A stretch of 64,000 bases of DNA from positions 63,432,397 through 63,496,396 of the forward strand of contig CM054143.1 in assembly GCA_028751875.1 (NCBI GenBank), written 5' to 3'. Under the pieces are notes generated by a model that ran no database searches, was not told where the DNA came from, and saw only the letters and a list, made by a program, of their open reading frames with translations. Source of the DNA: Rapana venosa (taxonomy: Eukaryota > Mollusca > Gastropoda > Neogastropoda > Muricidae). A program made the position numbers and the translations under genes. Positions 22,791-34,740 of this stretch are shown piece by piece; within the stretch, counting starts at the first letter, position 1, and each line of letters starts with the position of its first letter.

Positions 22791-22904
22791 ATATAGTCAA
22801 CATCAAAGTGTGTGTGTGTGTGTGTGTGTGTGTGAACATTATCAGAATATGATTATAATGAAGAAAATTCAAAACGCACTTGTTTCCTATCTGATGTCTT
22901 CCCC

Positions 22905-22960
22905 TCATGTCTTTATCTACTTTTCAACAGCCATCTTCATCTCCACCACTCTGCCCAAAA

Positions 22961-23036
<76 letters not shown>

Positions 23037-23205
23037 CGCGCACGTGTTTTTGTGTGGTTGCGTGCGTGTGTATGAGCGTAAATTTGATAATGCTGATATT
23101 TTGTGGAAGGCTGCATAGATTTTAATGCAAGTGCTTCGCTTTGTTTGCTTTGCAAGATTCAGCGCTATATAAATACCATACATTATTATCATTATTAACA
23201 TGATA
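22905..23205 (+). mobile_element. L2 3' end copy: UTR, (GT)n, tail, (ATT)n
   Basis: Starts with a TTTTCAACAGCC word shared with the 3' UTR of the L2 copies at 25900, 56300 and 61600. It continues with a GT tract (22963-23032), about 75 bases of spacer, AATGCAAGTGCTTCGCTTTG, CAGCGCTATATAAATACCAT and an ATT run. It is a 5'-truncated L2 copy that kept only the 3' UTR. Confidence 0.7.
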
Positions 23206-23339
23206 ATACTATGCTAATATTGTCCAGTAAAATAGACTACTAAAGGATTCTTTTTATGTTAAAGAAGGTGTAGGTTATCCACCCACTGTATATATGGGTG
23301 TATGCGTGATGAGCTTAATATTGTAGAGAGGACGAAGAT

Positions 23340-23361
23340 GGGGGGGGGGGGGGGGGGGGGG
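23340..23361. repeat. poly-G run
   Basis: About 21 consecutive G bases. Confidence 0.95.
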
Positions 23362-23404
23362 ATGCGATAGGCGAACTTTGACCTCAGTTTATTCTGATAT
23401 TCTG

Positions 23405-25945
23405 TAGAAGCAATTTGACGTCTTCAGTTTTCCACCAAGAGTTTCAATCACTCCTTGACCAGTTCAGCCTCTCTCCCAAGAAACTTATCATTCTTGGTGA
23501 CTTTAACTTCCACTTTTATAACGAGTCTTCTCCTGATGTTAAGCGTCTTTCTCTTTCTTTGTCTAACCACTCTCTTTCCCAGCTGGTAAACGAACCAACT
23601 CACAGATCTGGTCACATTTTAGACTGGCTTATCACCGATGTTTCACAAGGTCCAGTCACATCTCAGTCTGTATCGATCATTGAAGAACTGCTCTCCGATC
23701 ATTCTACCATTCTTTTCTCCCTAAACATTGCAAAGCCTATCAGAAAGAAGAAGTGCATTACCCATCGCAACTTCAAGGCCATAGATATTCAAACTTTTCT
23801 TTCTCAAGCTTCTGAACGTCTATCACAAACGCCTGACCGTAATGACCCTTCTAAACACTATAATATTGTTCTCAGCCAACTCCTTGATAAGCATGCACCT
23901 CATACTCCTGCCTGAGAGACCATGTGCGTCATGGTACAACCGTGACATCCTGGTCGCAAAACGCAAACGCCGACAACTAGAACGGCAATGGCGGAAAACA
24001 AAAACTGAAATAAACAAACAGCTTCTTCTTAAATAAATCAATAAAGTCAAAACCCTAACCAATTCAGCAAAAACAAAGTATTTCACTTCTCAAGTTCTTG
24101 ATGCCACGTCTATGAAATCTCTCTTTTCCCTCACATCCACTCTTCTTGGATCTGCGAAGGCTAGCCCTATGCCTTCTACCCACAACCACTTTAAACTTCC
24201 TTCTATATTTTCTGCATTCTTTTCTGAAAAAGTCCATAACATTCGCTCTGCTTGGATTAGACTCCTTTCCAGCCTGCAATTTCCGATTCTCAATTTTCTG
24301 GTACTCCTCTTCTTTTCTTTCATCCAGCCAGCGAGAAAGAATCGCGATAATTCTCAAAGAAATGACGGTAAAATCATATGATCTCGACCCCATACCTGCT
24401 TCTCTTTTTGCACAGTGCCTACCACAGCTCATACCCGCTATCACAAAGATAGTAAACTCATCTCTTGTTTCTGGAAAAGTTCCTTCAGCTCTCAAAAGTG
24501 CTATAGTCACACCACTACTCAAAAAGCATGACCTTGACCCTAACATTCTGAAGAATTACAGACCTGTTTCCAACCTACCTTTTATCTCTAAAGTCCTTGA
24601 AAGAGTAGTTCTGAAACAACTCAACAACCACCTTCTCTCCAACAGTCTTCTTCCTGCGTTTCAGTCTGCCTATCGTGTCAACCATAGCACTGAAACTACC
24701 CTTGTCCACACCTTAAACAAACTTCTACTCACTTCTGACTCAGGGAAAATCTCCCTTCTCACTATACTCGACTTATCTGCAGCCTTTGACACTACTGACC
24801 ACTCTATTTTTTTCTCCCGTCTTCATAAAACGTTTGGTGTTACTGGTACAGCCCTTACCTGGTTTAGTTCATACCTTACCGACTGATTCTAGACAGTCGC
24901 AGTAAACAAGATTCAGTCATTTCCTGCCACGCTGGAATGTGGCGTCCCGCAGGGATCAGTTCTGGACCCTGTTCTTTTCACTCTCTACACCATTCCACTG
25001 TCACATATAATTAACCGTCATCAGATCAACCATCAATTTTATGCAGATGACTCTCAGATTCTAAGCAGTGACACTCCTGAAAATCTGCCTTCTCTCTTGA
25101 CAAATATGGCCTACTGCTTTCAAGATATCCCAAACTGGATGTTAGAGAACAAGTTACAACTAAACGCTGATAAAACTAAAGCCATGCTTGCAGGGACCAA
25201 ACACAAACTCTCTTCCATTACAACAGCTTCAACAGAATTCAGCAATGCATCAGTCCCTCTATCCACTGCTGTGAAGTATCTAGAGGTCATTATCGACAAC
25301 ACATTCTCTATGTAGAAATTCATCACCCAGACCTGCCAGTCTTGTATTAGTGCAATTCGAAAGTACCTTTCCACTGATGCAACATCTAAACTTGTGGTAT
25401 CTCTCATTCTTCCCTGCCTGACTATTGCGATTCTCTTTTGGCTGGTCTGCCAGCATTATCTATCCACTCCCTTCAACGTATTCAAAACTCTGCAGCTCGC
25501 ATTAGTCCTCAGAAAGAAAAAAATCTGAGCACATTACCCCTCTCTTGCGATCTCTCCACTGGCTGCCTGTGGCACAAAGAATACACTATAAGATCAGCAC
25601 TTTCTGTTACAAATGTCTCCACAAAACAGCACCCCCCTACCTCTGTGAATGTCTTCACCTGTTCACTCCTTCTCGTTCCCTTCGGTCTGCTGCAGATTCC
25701 TTGTGCTTACGAATACCTAGATTCAGCCAGTCCACCGTCGGCCGTCGCTCTTTCTCTATTTCTGGTCTATCAATCTGGAATGGCCTCTCCATCTCTCTTT
25801 GCAAAAGGCCTTCTTGTGACGCTTTTAAATCCGGCCTCAAGACATATTTGCTTCAAACCTAAGGTTTCCCTCTCCTGTTTCATTTCATAGCTGTCCCTGC
25901 TTTTCAACAGCCCCAAATCCCATCAGCCTGCCAAAGTGAATAACC
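23405..25945 (+). mobile_element. L2/CR1-type LINE, endonuclease to 3' UTR, decayed
   Basis: The endonuclease part (23415-23915, open) has ILGDFNFH, ILDWLITD and LSDHSTILFS. A basic linker follows (RKRRQLERQWRK, near 23960). The polymerase (24146-24886, open) has PIPASLF, NYRPVSNLPF and LDLSAAFDTTDH. After a TGA at 24884, the next parts are GVPQGSVLDPVLFTLYT, FYADDSQIL (metal-binding Asp pair present) and the thumb to about 25315, then the C-terminal domain to 25862. The 3' UTR (GTCCCTGCTTTTCAACAGCC) is cut at about 25946. No RNase H domain is seen. Frameshifts and stops make it inactive. Clade by motif style: L2 or close CR1 relative. Confidence 0.85.
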
Positions 25946-26366
25946 TCAGTGTCAAAGTCAAAGTCAAACTTTCATTTTCAGATGGTACATTGAATGAGCA
26001 GTGCATTTACTTTTTGCTTTTTTCATCAAGCCATCTATCTAAAGAAAAAAAGAGAAAAAAGATAACATATATGTAGACATAAAATAAAAACCTAATCAAT
26101 GATAAACCATACAAATCAAACAAGAGAAGACATTGATATATGCATACAGGGAATTAAAAACAAAACATAAAACCCCTGAACAATATCAAATCATACAATT
26201 CAAATGAATAAAAATCTTCTGAAAATATATCCACCATAAAACAAACAAACAAGCAACAAAGAAAAACCAAACCAAAACAAAAAAAGACAAAACAAAATAC
26301 AAAAACACCACCAACTGCTCCCCCCACCCCCACAAACACACAAAAAACCTCCAACCATACAAACAT
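25946..26366. other. left part of A/C-rich block with inverted (GTCAA)n end
   Basis: Begins with GTGTCAAAGTCAAAGTCAAA and then CTTTCATTTTCAG, followed by 400 bases of A/C-rich sequence rich in AAAC and AACAAAC words. The mirror-image end is at 29215-29252. No coding content; open frames on the other strand are low-complexity. Confidence 0.55.
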
Positions 26367-28210
26367 CATCATCATCATCATCAGACCCGTGACCTTGGCG
26401 GTCGTGGGGGAGACATGAAAGACGATGCCGTGGTAAGCCTCCTCCATCCATCTCGGTCCTCGGCTCTGCGCAGTAGTGCCGAGTCATTCCTCCTGGTCCA
26501 TTCTCTGATGTTGTCCATCCATGACTTGTTCTGTCTTCCCCTCCTTCTGCCACCTTCGAGTGTTCCCTGCAGTACTGTTTTGGGCAGAGTGTGTGGGCGG
26601 GTGACGTGGCCGAACCATGTCACTTTTTCTTCTTGACGATGGTGAGAAGGGGTTCCTGTGGACCTGCCAGCTGTGTTATTTGACTCTTGACAAATTCATT
26701 GGTCTTTCGTTCTCTCCAAGTATGCCCAGTAGTTTTCTATAGCATTTTGTTTCGAATGACTGGATTCGCTTTGCTGTTTCAGCAGTCAATGTCCAGTTTC
26801 ACTTCCGTACAGCAGGATTGACTGAATTAGGCTTTGTAGAGCTTTAGTTTTTGATTGGGAAACTGATCTCTTTACTTTTCCATATGGTGGTGAGTTTTGT
26901 CATGGAAGATGTTGCCATGGCTATTCTGACTTTGATTTCTGTCGTCGATCGCCCGTCCTTTGTGAGTGTAGCGCCGAGGTATTTAAAAGCATCTACCTCC
27001 TCCAGTTGTTGGCCGTTCATGTAAATTTTAGCGGTGGCATTGCTCGTGCTGCTCACAAGTACTTTACTTTTCTCCGAGCTCACCTCCATCCCATATGCTC
27101 CAGCTCTGTTCTCAAGTCTGGTCGTAAGATCTTGCAGCTCTGTGTTACTTCCGCCCATGAGGTCAATGTCATCGGCAAACCGTAAGTTGTTGAGGGGTCT
27201 GCCGCCAATGGAGATGGTAGAGTGGAAGTCAAGGAGGGTCTCTCTCATGATGTTTTCCAAGAACAGATTGAACAGGACTGGAGATAACAGGCATCCTTGT
27301 CGGACCCCAACTGTGGTTTTGAAGTAGTCTCCGACCTGATTGTTCAGAAGGACTGCACTGCTTGCAGTGTTGTATAGTGCTTGGATGGATTGCACTAGTC
27401 CTTCTTCAATGCTAAACATTCTGAGGACCTGCCACAGGCCTTCGTGCCATACTCTGTCAAAAGCCTTCTTGAAGTCGATGAAGTTGTGGAACAGGTCTCT
27501 CTGATGTTGGAGATGTTTTTCCATCATGATGTGGCAGTTAAAAATCTGTTCGATTGTGCTCCTGCCTGCCCTGAACCCAGCTTGTTCCTCTGCAAGGTGT
27601 TCTTCTGCCTCCTTCTTGAGTCGATTCAAAATAACTTTGAGCATGATCTTGCTGGCGTGGCTGATGAGGCTGATTGTTCTATAGTTTTGGCATTGGCGTA
27701 AATTCCCCTTCTTGGGCAGGGGTATGATGAGTGATTGTGTCCATTCTGTTGGCCACTGTTTTGTCTCCCAAATCTTCTGACAGATAGCTGTAACATATGT
27801 GATGACTGTTTCGCCACCATGCTTGAGCAGCTCTGCTGGTATATTGTCTGCTCCTGGGGACTTTCCTACTGGTAAGCTGCGGATGGCTTCTTCCACTTCT
27901 TCCCTCAGTATAGGTAATGGCGAGGTGCTCTTGATGTTGCTGCTTTCTCTTCTATTATGCTCTTGTCAGGTTGTATTGGGTAGTTGTACAGTTCTTGACA
28001 ATATTCAGACCACCTGTTCAATGCAGCTGAGCTTTCTGTGAGGAGGTTTCCGGAGCTGTCTTCAATGACTGATGATTTGGTTTGAAGTGGTTTTGTGAGT
28101 TTCTTCAGGGTGTCGTATGCCTTTTTACTGTTGCCCACTTTCATGTTTTTTTCGATCTCATCACATTTATCTTTTTTTTGTTCTTTGTATATGCTGCCTT
28201 CCAACATGCA
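26367..28210 (-). mobile_element. RTE-type LINE with intact polymerase domain, 5'-truncated
   Basis: The minus frame 27896-26844 (350 codons) is an uninterrupted polymerase: GADNIPAELLKHG, NYRTISLIS, AGFRAGRST, motif A FIDFKKAFDRVWH (Asp141), motif B GVRQGCLLSPVLF and motif C FADDIDLMGG (Asp242-Asp243), followed by FKYLGATLT. A Lys/Glu-rich linker (28207-27905) precedes it in another frame. The C-terminal part (26623-26381: TWFGHVTR, PKTVLQGTLEGG, NIREWTRRND) follows in another frame and ends before an (ATG)n tail at 26367-26385. The endonuclease is missing, so the copy is 5'-truncated. It is the best reference in the window for this RTE subfamily (other copies at 5092-6716 and 37053-37711). 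Confidence 0.9.
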
Positions 28211-29029
28211 GTTACAAATAGGAACAATTACAAACTACAACAACAATATTATTATTGCTGGAGATGATGTGCTGATCAGCAATAACAACTGAACAAAAAA
28301 AAGATAAAACAACAAGAACAACCACAACAAGCAAATAAACAAACAAACACACATACGTACACAACAACAACAGCGACAATAGCAAACAAAACAAAAATAA
28401 CAGCCAAAACAAATGAAGAACAATATACAACTTAAAAAAGAAAAAAAAAGTCCAAAATACCCCCTCTCCAAGAAAACCACCCTAAAACAAAGGAAAATCC
28501 AAAACAAACAAACAAACACAAACCAGAACTCCACCCCCATCACCACCAATAACAACAACCAAATGGATATAAGTAGAGGAAACTGATGTATAGTTTCCTT
28601 TTAAATCATTTAAACACTTACATACACGTACACACCCTCACCCATATCCCCTTCACCACATATACTCATATATAAAGGAAAACAAGAAAAAACCAAACAG
28701 ACATTGGATTCAGAGCAAAAAAGTAAAACAAAGACATCCATTTCCTGCCTCTCTCCTGGTCATAAAACACGTATGTACATGTGCTTTTTTATTTAAGGTA
28801 GAACTACGTTAATCCTTCCATCAAAGAATAAATTCAGGCAATATAAACCCGCCCAGCAATACTAACATCAGCAATAACAATTTAAGTCATCTAATACAAT
28901 GAAAAAGAAAATAAACAGCGAGAAAATAAAACAAAACAGCATTATTTTGTGTAATACAAAAATGAAAAAAAAACCCCAATAAGAAAGTAAAAATCCAAAA
29001 CCGAACCATTTTACACAACACACACGCAC
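28211..29029. other. right part of A/C-rich block
   Basis: A/C-rich DNA with many AACAAAC and CAACAAC words, like 25990-26366 on the other side of the RTE copy. Frames on the complementary strand are Leu/Phe/Cys/Val-rich low-complexity and not coding. Confidence 0.45.
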
Positions 29030-29106
29030 TCACACACGTGTACACACACAATACACAGACACACACAGACACACACACACAACACACACAAACACACACA
29101 CAACAC

Positions 29107-29159
<53 letters not shown>

Positions 29160-29190
29160 ACACACACACAAAACACCACACACACACACT
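29030..29190. repeat. (CA)n microsatellite
   Basis: About 160 bases of CA with short interruptions. Confidence 0.95.
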
Positions 29191-29252
29191 TGTAATTGCC
29201 CTTCATGGGATGATTAAAGTGTTTTTGACTTGACTTGACTTTGACTTGACAC
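29191..29252 (+). mobile_element. retroelement 3' tail with (TTGAC)n
   Basis: The word AATTGCCCTTCATGGGATGA, then TTAAAGTGTTTTTGAC and (TTGAC)n. This form (a small GCCC...GGG hairpin, then TAAAGT and a short tandem tail) is typical of the 3' ends of some LINEs and SINEs. It follows the CA tract directly. Confidence 0.6.
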
Positions 29253-29539
29253 ACACACCAGATCCAAAGTGTGTCGGGGTCGATATCATATCAACCCATA
29301 TGTAGATCAATACATACACATGTACTCTATATGAATATATAAACTTAGGTCACATCAGATTTTATTGACAAGAATAACGTCAGTAACACCTTAATTGCTC
29401 CACCACCCCCTTACACATGCTACATGCAACATTATATTGATTTTAATTACTACAATAAACCCAATATATAAATGTTCAAGGGAAACAGTTCTGGATGATA
29501 CCTAAGCGGATGTAAATGTCTTAAGTTTACAAGTGGCAT
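29253..29539. other. no gene recognised
   Basis: AT-rich. May be the 3' UTR of the LINE relic at 29540-30240. Confidence 0.4.
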
Positions 29540-30240
29540 TCTGAACTTTTATTCATGAAATATCTTTTGAGATGTTTTTTTATACTGATCTTTGCTTTTA
29601 ATGCATTTTAAATTTTTGGGGAGTTTATTCCATAGGTCACTGCCTGAATACAAGTGGCTCGATTTATATAGGTTATTTCTGGGCCTTGGAAATGTTAGCA
29701 AATGGTTGTGTCTATGCTGGTTGATTTTGAAAGCTTTGGTAATCTTCGGAGGTGCATTTCGTTAACAACGTTTTGCATAAACACAGCTTTATTGAATAAA
29801 AGTCGGTTTCGAAATGTCAGGACATCAATTTGCTTATAATCCTCATTTGTCAGGGTGCTTGTTTTTAACAACACAAGTTTTACTGCTCTTTTATATAAAC
29901 GATGAATGAATTTTAAGTTCGTTCCACTACTGTATCCCAAATAGTTTACGCATATTCAATGATTGGTAAAATGTGACCGCCAAAAATACGTTTCGACAAT
30001 AATTATTTAGAAAGTTTTTTATTTGGGATAATTGAAGTAGCCTGTGAGCTAGGCGTTTATCTAGTGACATTATGCGATCAGTCCAAGTCATATTTTTGTC
30101 AATGGTAACACCTAATATTTTATGAGAGTCAACTTCTTCAACTATTCAGTTATCCAATAACAGAGGTTGAAACCTATCGTTCATTTTTTGCCTTTTCTGT
30201 TTTGCTGATACGTCCATACACTTTGTTTTGTGCATTTAAG
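29540..30240 (-). mobile_element. CR1/Jockey-like LINE relic, C-terminal third
   Basis: On the minus strand, KTKCMDVSAKQKRQKMNDR and HKILGVTIDKNMTW (palm-thumb region, about 30215-30060) are followed by FIHRLYKRAVKLVLLKTST (an open 81-codon stretch at 29940-29695) and by LTFPRPRNNLYKSSH and LWNKLPKNLK, ending near 29545. The same order is seen in the plus-strand element at 57340-60040. The upstream polymerase and endonuclease are absent. Confidence 0.75.
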
Positions 30241-30391
30241 GATATATGAGAGGTCAGGTCAGAGACTCCCTCTGCTACTGGTAACCATGTAACCCAGTAC
30301 CACCTGCCACATGTGGGGAGTAAACCCAATCAAAAAATCCGACCTGGAGAGGGATGGGCTCCGCCAGGTTTGATTTGCCCAAGACACACCC
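30241..30391 (+). mobile_element. 5' leader of RTE copy
   Basis: About 150 bases of GC-richer sequence directly upstream of the RTE endonuclease frame, probably its 5' UTR. An in-frame start before the one chosen was not found. Confidence 0.45.
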
Positions 30392-31452
30392 ATGAAAAAG
30401 ACAGCCAGAATCTCCATACCGGATCGGTCGTCACCCGGGTTACCAAGGACCGCGCCTTCTGTTGCTCATCAGGACAGAGGTCGAAAGTATGCTACTGATG
30501 TAAAACACAGCAAAATCCGTGCCAGAAACAACACCATCATTGGCACATGGAATGTACGGACACTAAGAGCTGCAGGCAAAGTGGAAGAACTGACACATGA
30601 GATGTCCAGATATCATTGGCACATTCTTGGGCTCTGCGAAGTAAGGTGGAAAAACATGGGAGAAACAACGACCCAGGAAGACCACAAATTATACTACAGT
30701 GGAAAACAGGATAAACATGAACACGGCGTGGGGTTTCTCGTTCACAAGGACATCGTGAACACCGTCATGAGCTGTCAGCCTGTGTCCAGCAGACTTATTA
30801 CCATCCGCCTGAGAGCAACCCCCTTTAACATAACTGTAGTACAGGCATACGCCCCTACATCAGACTGCCCAGATGAAGCCATAGAAGAATTTTATGACCA
30901 GCTACAAGAGGTTCTGAATCAAACTCCCAAGAAAGACATCTTTGTTGTGCAAGGTGACTGGAACGCCAAGGTAGGAGAAGATGCATGGAAAGATTGGGAG
31001 GGCGTTTGTGGGCCACATTGCAATAACCAATCAAATGAAAGAGGCTTGAGACTCCTGGAGTTTGCTAGTAACAACCACCTCCAGCTAGTGAATACACTTG
31101 GCCCACACAAGAAATCCAAAAAATGGACATGGCATAGCCCAAATGGAGAACACCACAACCAAATAGATTACATCATGGTGAAAAGACGGTTTCAGTCTAG
31201 CGTTAACATCGCACAGACACGAAGTTTTCCAGGAGCAGACATAGGGAGTGATCATGATCTTGTGATGATGACTTTCCGACTATGTCTAAAGAAAATCCAC
31301 AAGCGGAACAACATCAAGATCAAATTTGACCTCGAGAAGCTGAAGGACCCAGAGATAGTAGAAATTTTTCAAGCAAGGATAGGTGGAAAGTTTGCAGCAC
31401 TCACTGTGATAGACTCAGACATAGATACACTGCAATAGTTTCAAACATCTAA
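30392..31452 (+). mobile_element. RTE-type LINE, intact endonuclease domain
   Basis: A 348-codon open frame holds a complete apurinic-like endonuclease, which nicks target DNA to prime reverse transcription. The visible active-site words are GTWNVRTL (Asn54), LCEVRW (Glu83), QAYAPT (Tyr153), GDWNAKVG (Asp189, Asn191), NQIDYI (Asp259) and GSDHDL (Asp287, His288). Proteins of this type are often annotated in animal genomes as craniofacial-development-protein-2-like, but they come from RTE elements. The frame stops at 31436 just before the gap. The first 45 residues are basic and not part of the fold. Beyond the gap the linker continues at 31953. Confidence 0.9.
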
Positions 31453-31952
31453 NNNNNNNNNNNNNNNNNNNNNNNNNNNNNNNNNNNNNNNNNNNNNNNN
31501 NNNNNNNNNNNNNNNNNNNNNNNNNNNNNNNNNNNNNNNNNNNNNNNNNNNNNNNNNNNNNNNNNNNNNNNNNNNNNNNNNNNNNNNNNNNNNNNNNNNN
31601 NNNNNNNNNNNNNNNNNNNNNNNNNNNNNNNNNNNNNNNNNNNNNNNNNNNNNNNNNNNNNNNNNNNNNNNNNNNNNNNNNNNNNNNNNNNNNNNNNNNN
31701 NNNNNNNNNNNNNNNNNNNNNNNNNNNNNNNNNNNNNNNNNNNNNNNNNNNNNNNNNNNNNNNNNNNNNNNNNNNNNNNNNNNNNNNNNNNNNNNNNNNN
31801 NNNNNNNNNNNNNNNNNNNNNNNNNNNNNNNNNNNNNNNNNNNNNNNNNNNNNNNNNNNNNNNNNNNNNNNNNNNNNNNNNNNNNNNNNNNNNNNNNNNN
31901 NNNNNNNNNNNNNNNNNNNNNNNNNNNNNNNNNNNNNNNNNNNNNNNNNNNN
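31453..31952. other. assembly gap (500 N)
   Basis: Exactly 500 N, probably a placeholder of unknown true length. Both flanks carry the same RTE segment. Confidence 0.99.
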
Positions 31953-32335
31953 AGCACTCACTGGAAACTCAGACAAATACATGACGAATAGTTTCAATAC
32001 AGCAGTGACTGAAACAGCAAACGAGCTTCTTGGCAAACGCCGACCAGTCAAAAAAACCATGGGTCACACTAACATCCTACAATATGCGACAAGCGTAGAG
32101 GAGTTGAAGAAAAAGAAAAATGAAACAAAAGAAGAGCAGAAAATATAGGGCAGTCAACAAAAGAATCAGGAAGTCCATGACGGAGGCAAAAGAGAAATGG
32201 ATCGGTGAACAGTGCCAAGACATTGAAGAGAACATCAAGAAAAACAATAGCAAGAAAGCATATCAGCTGGTGAAAGACCTGACTAGCACGAAACAGAGAT
32301 TTTCCCACACTAAAACAAAAATGAATTGACCAAAA
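31953..32335 (+). mobile_element. RTE-type LINE, linker region after gap
   Basis: Starts at TNSFNTAVTETANELLGKRR in one frame and continues in a 69-codon frame (32120-32329) rich in Lys and Glu, with KEKWIGEQ and NNSKKAYQLVKDLT words. These match the linker of the copy at 16414-16878. The similarity ends near 32335, so the polymerase is missing. Confidence 0.75.
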
Positions 32336-32698
32336 TGTCACTTCTGAGGAAATTTTAAGCTACTTTCTTTCCTTATTTTGAACTTTGAGAAATGGCAATA
32401 TGAGGACTTGTTATTTAAACATATTTCCTCCAAACCACTAGTTATCCCTCAGGGACATATTAATTTCATTCAATATTTCCACCTGGTATTGGTCAACCAC
32501 AATCAAGAATAAGAATGGAAAAAAATGTACTAGATGATCAATCATGTCGTGTTTTTAACTCCTACATCATCACAACAGTATTATACATTTGGCTAAAAGC
32601 ACCACAACATGTTTATGTGTCAAAATTAAACAAAACAAAAATGTCTTCTGACTTTTACAAGATTGACTTTTGTCTAGATTGATAACATTTTGATCGCT
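32336..32698. other. no gene recognised
   Basis: AT-rich. No pol-like sequence, although this is where the pol of the neighbouring LTR element would lie. Confidence 0.45.
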
Positions 32699-34408
32699 CT
32701 ACATACCACTGGCAGTCTGGTTCTGGGCCTTTCCTTTTGAAGCCAGTTGCAGGGAACATCTTTGGGCTGGAGTGGAAACACTATCAGGAACCAGTTCAGT
32801 CTCTGACTCATAGCCAGAACTACCACATCTGTCAGGGGTTGTCTTGCACTGTTCATTGCACTGGTTTGTGGACACAGATGCAGGCTGGTGTTCCTGGTCA
32901 GCAGTTGGCTCTGCGCCACCTACCAGTGGTGACACATGATGATGTGCAGGCGTGGGCCTCATCAGCTTACACCTGGGTGGGTGTCCTGCTGGTCGTCGTC
33001 TTCGTCGTCGCCACTGGCATTTCCGTGGCTCTTGGACGCATTTCCATGGCTCTTGGACAGGTCGTTCCACACACTGTGCCATGGAACGTGGGACCTTGAC
33101 AGGCCTGTTGCTTTTACCAACTTTAAGGCTGTTGGCAACAACCTGTGCACATTGTTCTTTCTGTGCAGCCCGTGCCTCCCGTCCTAATGCTTTCCTGATG
33201 TGGCGTCGTTTTATGCGACATCCTTCCTCCTTGTGACCCCCTTTCTGACACCAGAAGCAGTAAGGGGGGTCAGGTTTGGCATCCTGCAGGTCTGTCGCAC
33301 AGCTGTGGCTGCAGAGGGGTGTGGCACACTGTTGCAGCTTGCCCCTCAGGCTGGCAATCTCAGCTGTCAGTGTTGCCAGCTGAGCCTGAAGGTGGGTGAC
33401 AGTGGTTTCCAGTCTCCTGGAATCCCCCCTGGCAGCTCTCTTACTGCCCATCTGTTGGTGGTGGTGGGCACATCGCTGGTATGACTGCTTGGCCTGGCAG
33501 TCTGCCTCACGGTGGCCCCAGCGTTGACACCACCAGCAGGTCAGGTCATGCTGACCTGGGCCATGAGGTTTCTGCTTTCTCTGCTGTTGATTGGTCTGGC
33601 GTGGTGGGGTTGGGCTGGTCTGGCGTGGTGGCGTAGCAGGCCATGAGGTGGCTGGATCCTGCCGCTCTTGTAGCATCTGCCTTGTGACAGCATTCTCTGT
33701 CACAAGCATGGCAGTCTGGGCCTCCAGGCAGTGCAAGACACCTGGGTCTGTCGCAGCTGTCTGCTGCGTCGTGGTGTCCTGGTCTTCCTCCCTCAGCCAG
33801 TATTGCGCCTTCCTAGTCACCTCCTGGAATGTAGACCCTGGTCTGTCCCTCAGGAAGCGTCTCAGGTCCCTCTGCATGGGAGGGAGATGTAGCCCATTGA
33901 CAAAGGCACTACACAGCATGGCTGGAGACAAGGTGTCGGCCTGGGCAGCATTGGTCTTTGCCCAGAGGATCCTCAGGGCAGCGGCATACTCGCTGGCAGA
34001 TTCACCAAGTCCCTGCTGCCTCTCAAAGAAGGCTGCAGCTAGAGTGGGTGCATCTTTCTGCTGCCCCCAGTGCTGTTCCAGGATGCTGAAGATCTTCTGA
34101 GGGCTGTCCAGCTCTTCTGCTTCCATGGAGAGGATCTGCTGCTTTGCTCATCCCTGCAGCGCGCCAAAGAGCCACACAGCAGCTGCTTTGTCTGGCATTG
34201 GGTGCAGCGTCAACAACAGCTTGGCCTCCCGGATGAAGTTGTCGATGTCTTCATCCCCAGAAAACTTAGGTAGCTCAGGAGCCTGGAGCTTCGGGACAGT
34301 TTGTAGAGTATGTGGGCTGACTTCATCAGTAGATGTGTGGGCCATGGCTGCAGCGCTCGTCTCACCAAAGTTGTCTCTTCTGTTTCTCCTCCTGTTGTTG
34401 GCTGGCAT
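32699..34408 (-). pseudogene. gag: LTR-retrotransposon gag with one in-frame stop
   Basis: Two frame-matched stretches (34408-34149 and 34145-32699) are joined through a single in-frame TGA at 34146-34148, about 570 codons in all. The N-terminal part has the capsid-like FFERQQGLGESASEYAAAL region. It is followed by two CX2CX4HX4C zinc knuckles (CWWCQRWGHREADC and CFWCQKGGHKEEGC, about residues 197-210 and 290-303 of the longer stretch), with a coiled-coil-like stretch between them. The C-terminus is Arg-, Pro- and Gln-rich. Gag proteins build the particle and bind RNA. The TGA occurs where CGA would give Arg, as expected from CpG decay. No protease, RT or integrase follows, so the element is truncated. 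Superfamily is probably Ty3-like, not proven. Confidence 0.8.
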
Positions 34409-34500
34409 CTGTGCTGGCCTTCCTCCTCAGCTGGACTGAGTCTCCAGTTACCAGGTTACTGACACAGTTCCATTTTCCCTATCCTGCTTGCAGCCCCACT
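34409..34500 (-). promoter_or_regulatory. leader and possible primer-binding site of the LTR element
   Basis: Between the LTR end and the gag start. Two bases after the LTR's terminal CA comes TGGGGCTGC (34498-34490, minus), whose TGG start suits a tRNA primer-binding site. The tRNA species was not identified. Confidence 0.45.
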
Positions 34501-34694
34501 TGTGACTGTACCGAGAGGCAAGGATAGAGGCAGGGTAGGGGAAGAGTGGAACACACACATTTCTCAGCGACAGCAATGCATAGCAACATGTGTGTACAGC
34601 AACCAAGCAAAAGAAGACTCAGTGGAAGACAGCAGCTTTGGTTGTCACCTCTTTATTCAGCCCTCTAATACATCTACTGCTGTAGGGGTGGATG

Positions 34695-34740
<46 letters not shown>

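Noticed and set aside
26154..26553. Phe/Val/Cys-rich minus-strand frames of 97-117 codons
   Set aside because: They join the RTE C-terminus in a wrong frame to A/C-rich filler; no hydrophobic pattern of a real membrane protein.
28887..29254. Cys/Val-rich open frames
   Set aside because: Translation of the CA tract; no protein-like sequence outside it.
30392..31438. A host craniofacial-development-protein-like gene
   Set aside because: All endonuclease motifs and the following linker match RTE retrotransposons that recur in the window.
31415..32060. Long open frames of 180-203 codons over the first N run
   Set aside because: They are open only because N codons are not read as stops.
32699..34408. 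A host zinc-knuckle gene
   Set aside because: The capsid-like region, an LTR with TATA and poly(A) signals and a leader of retroelement length upstream favour gag, although co-option cannot be excluded.
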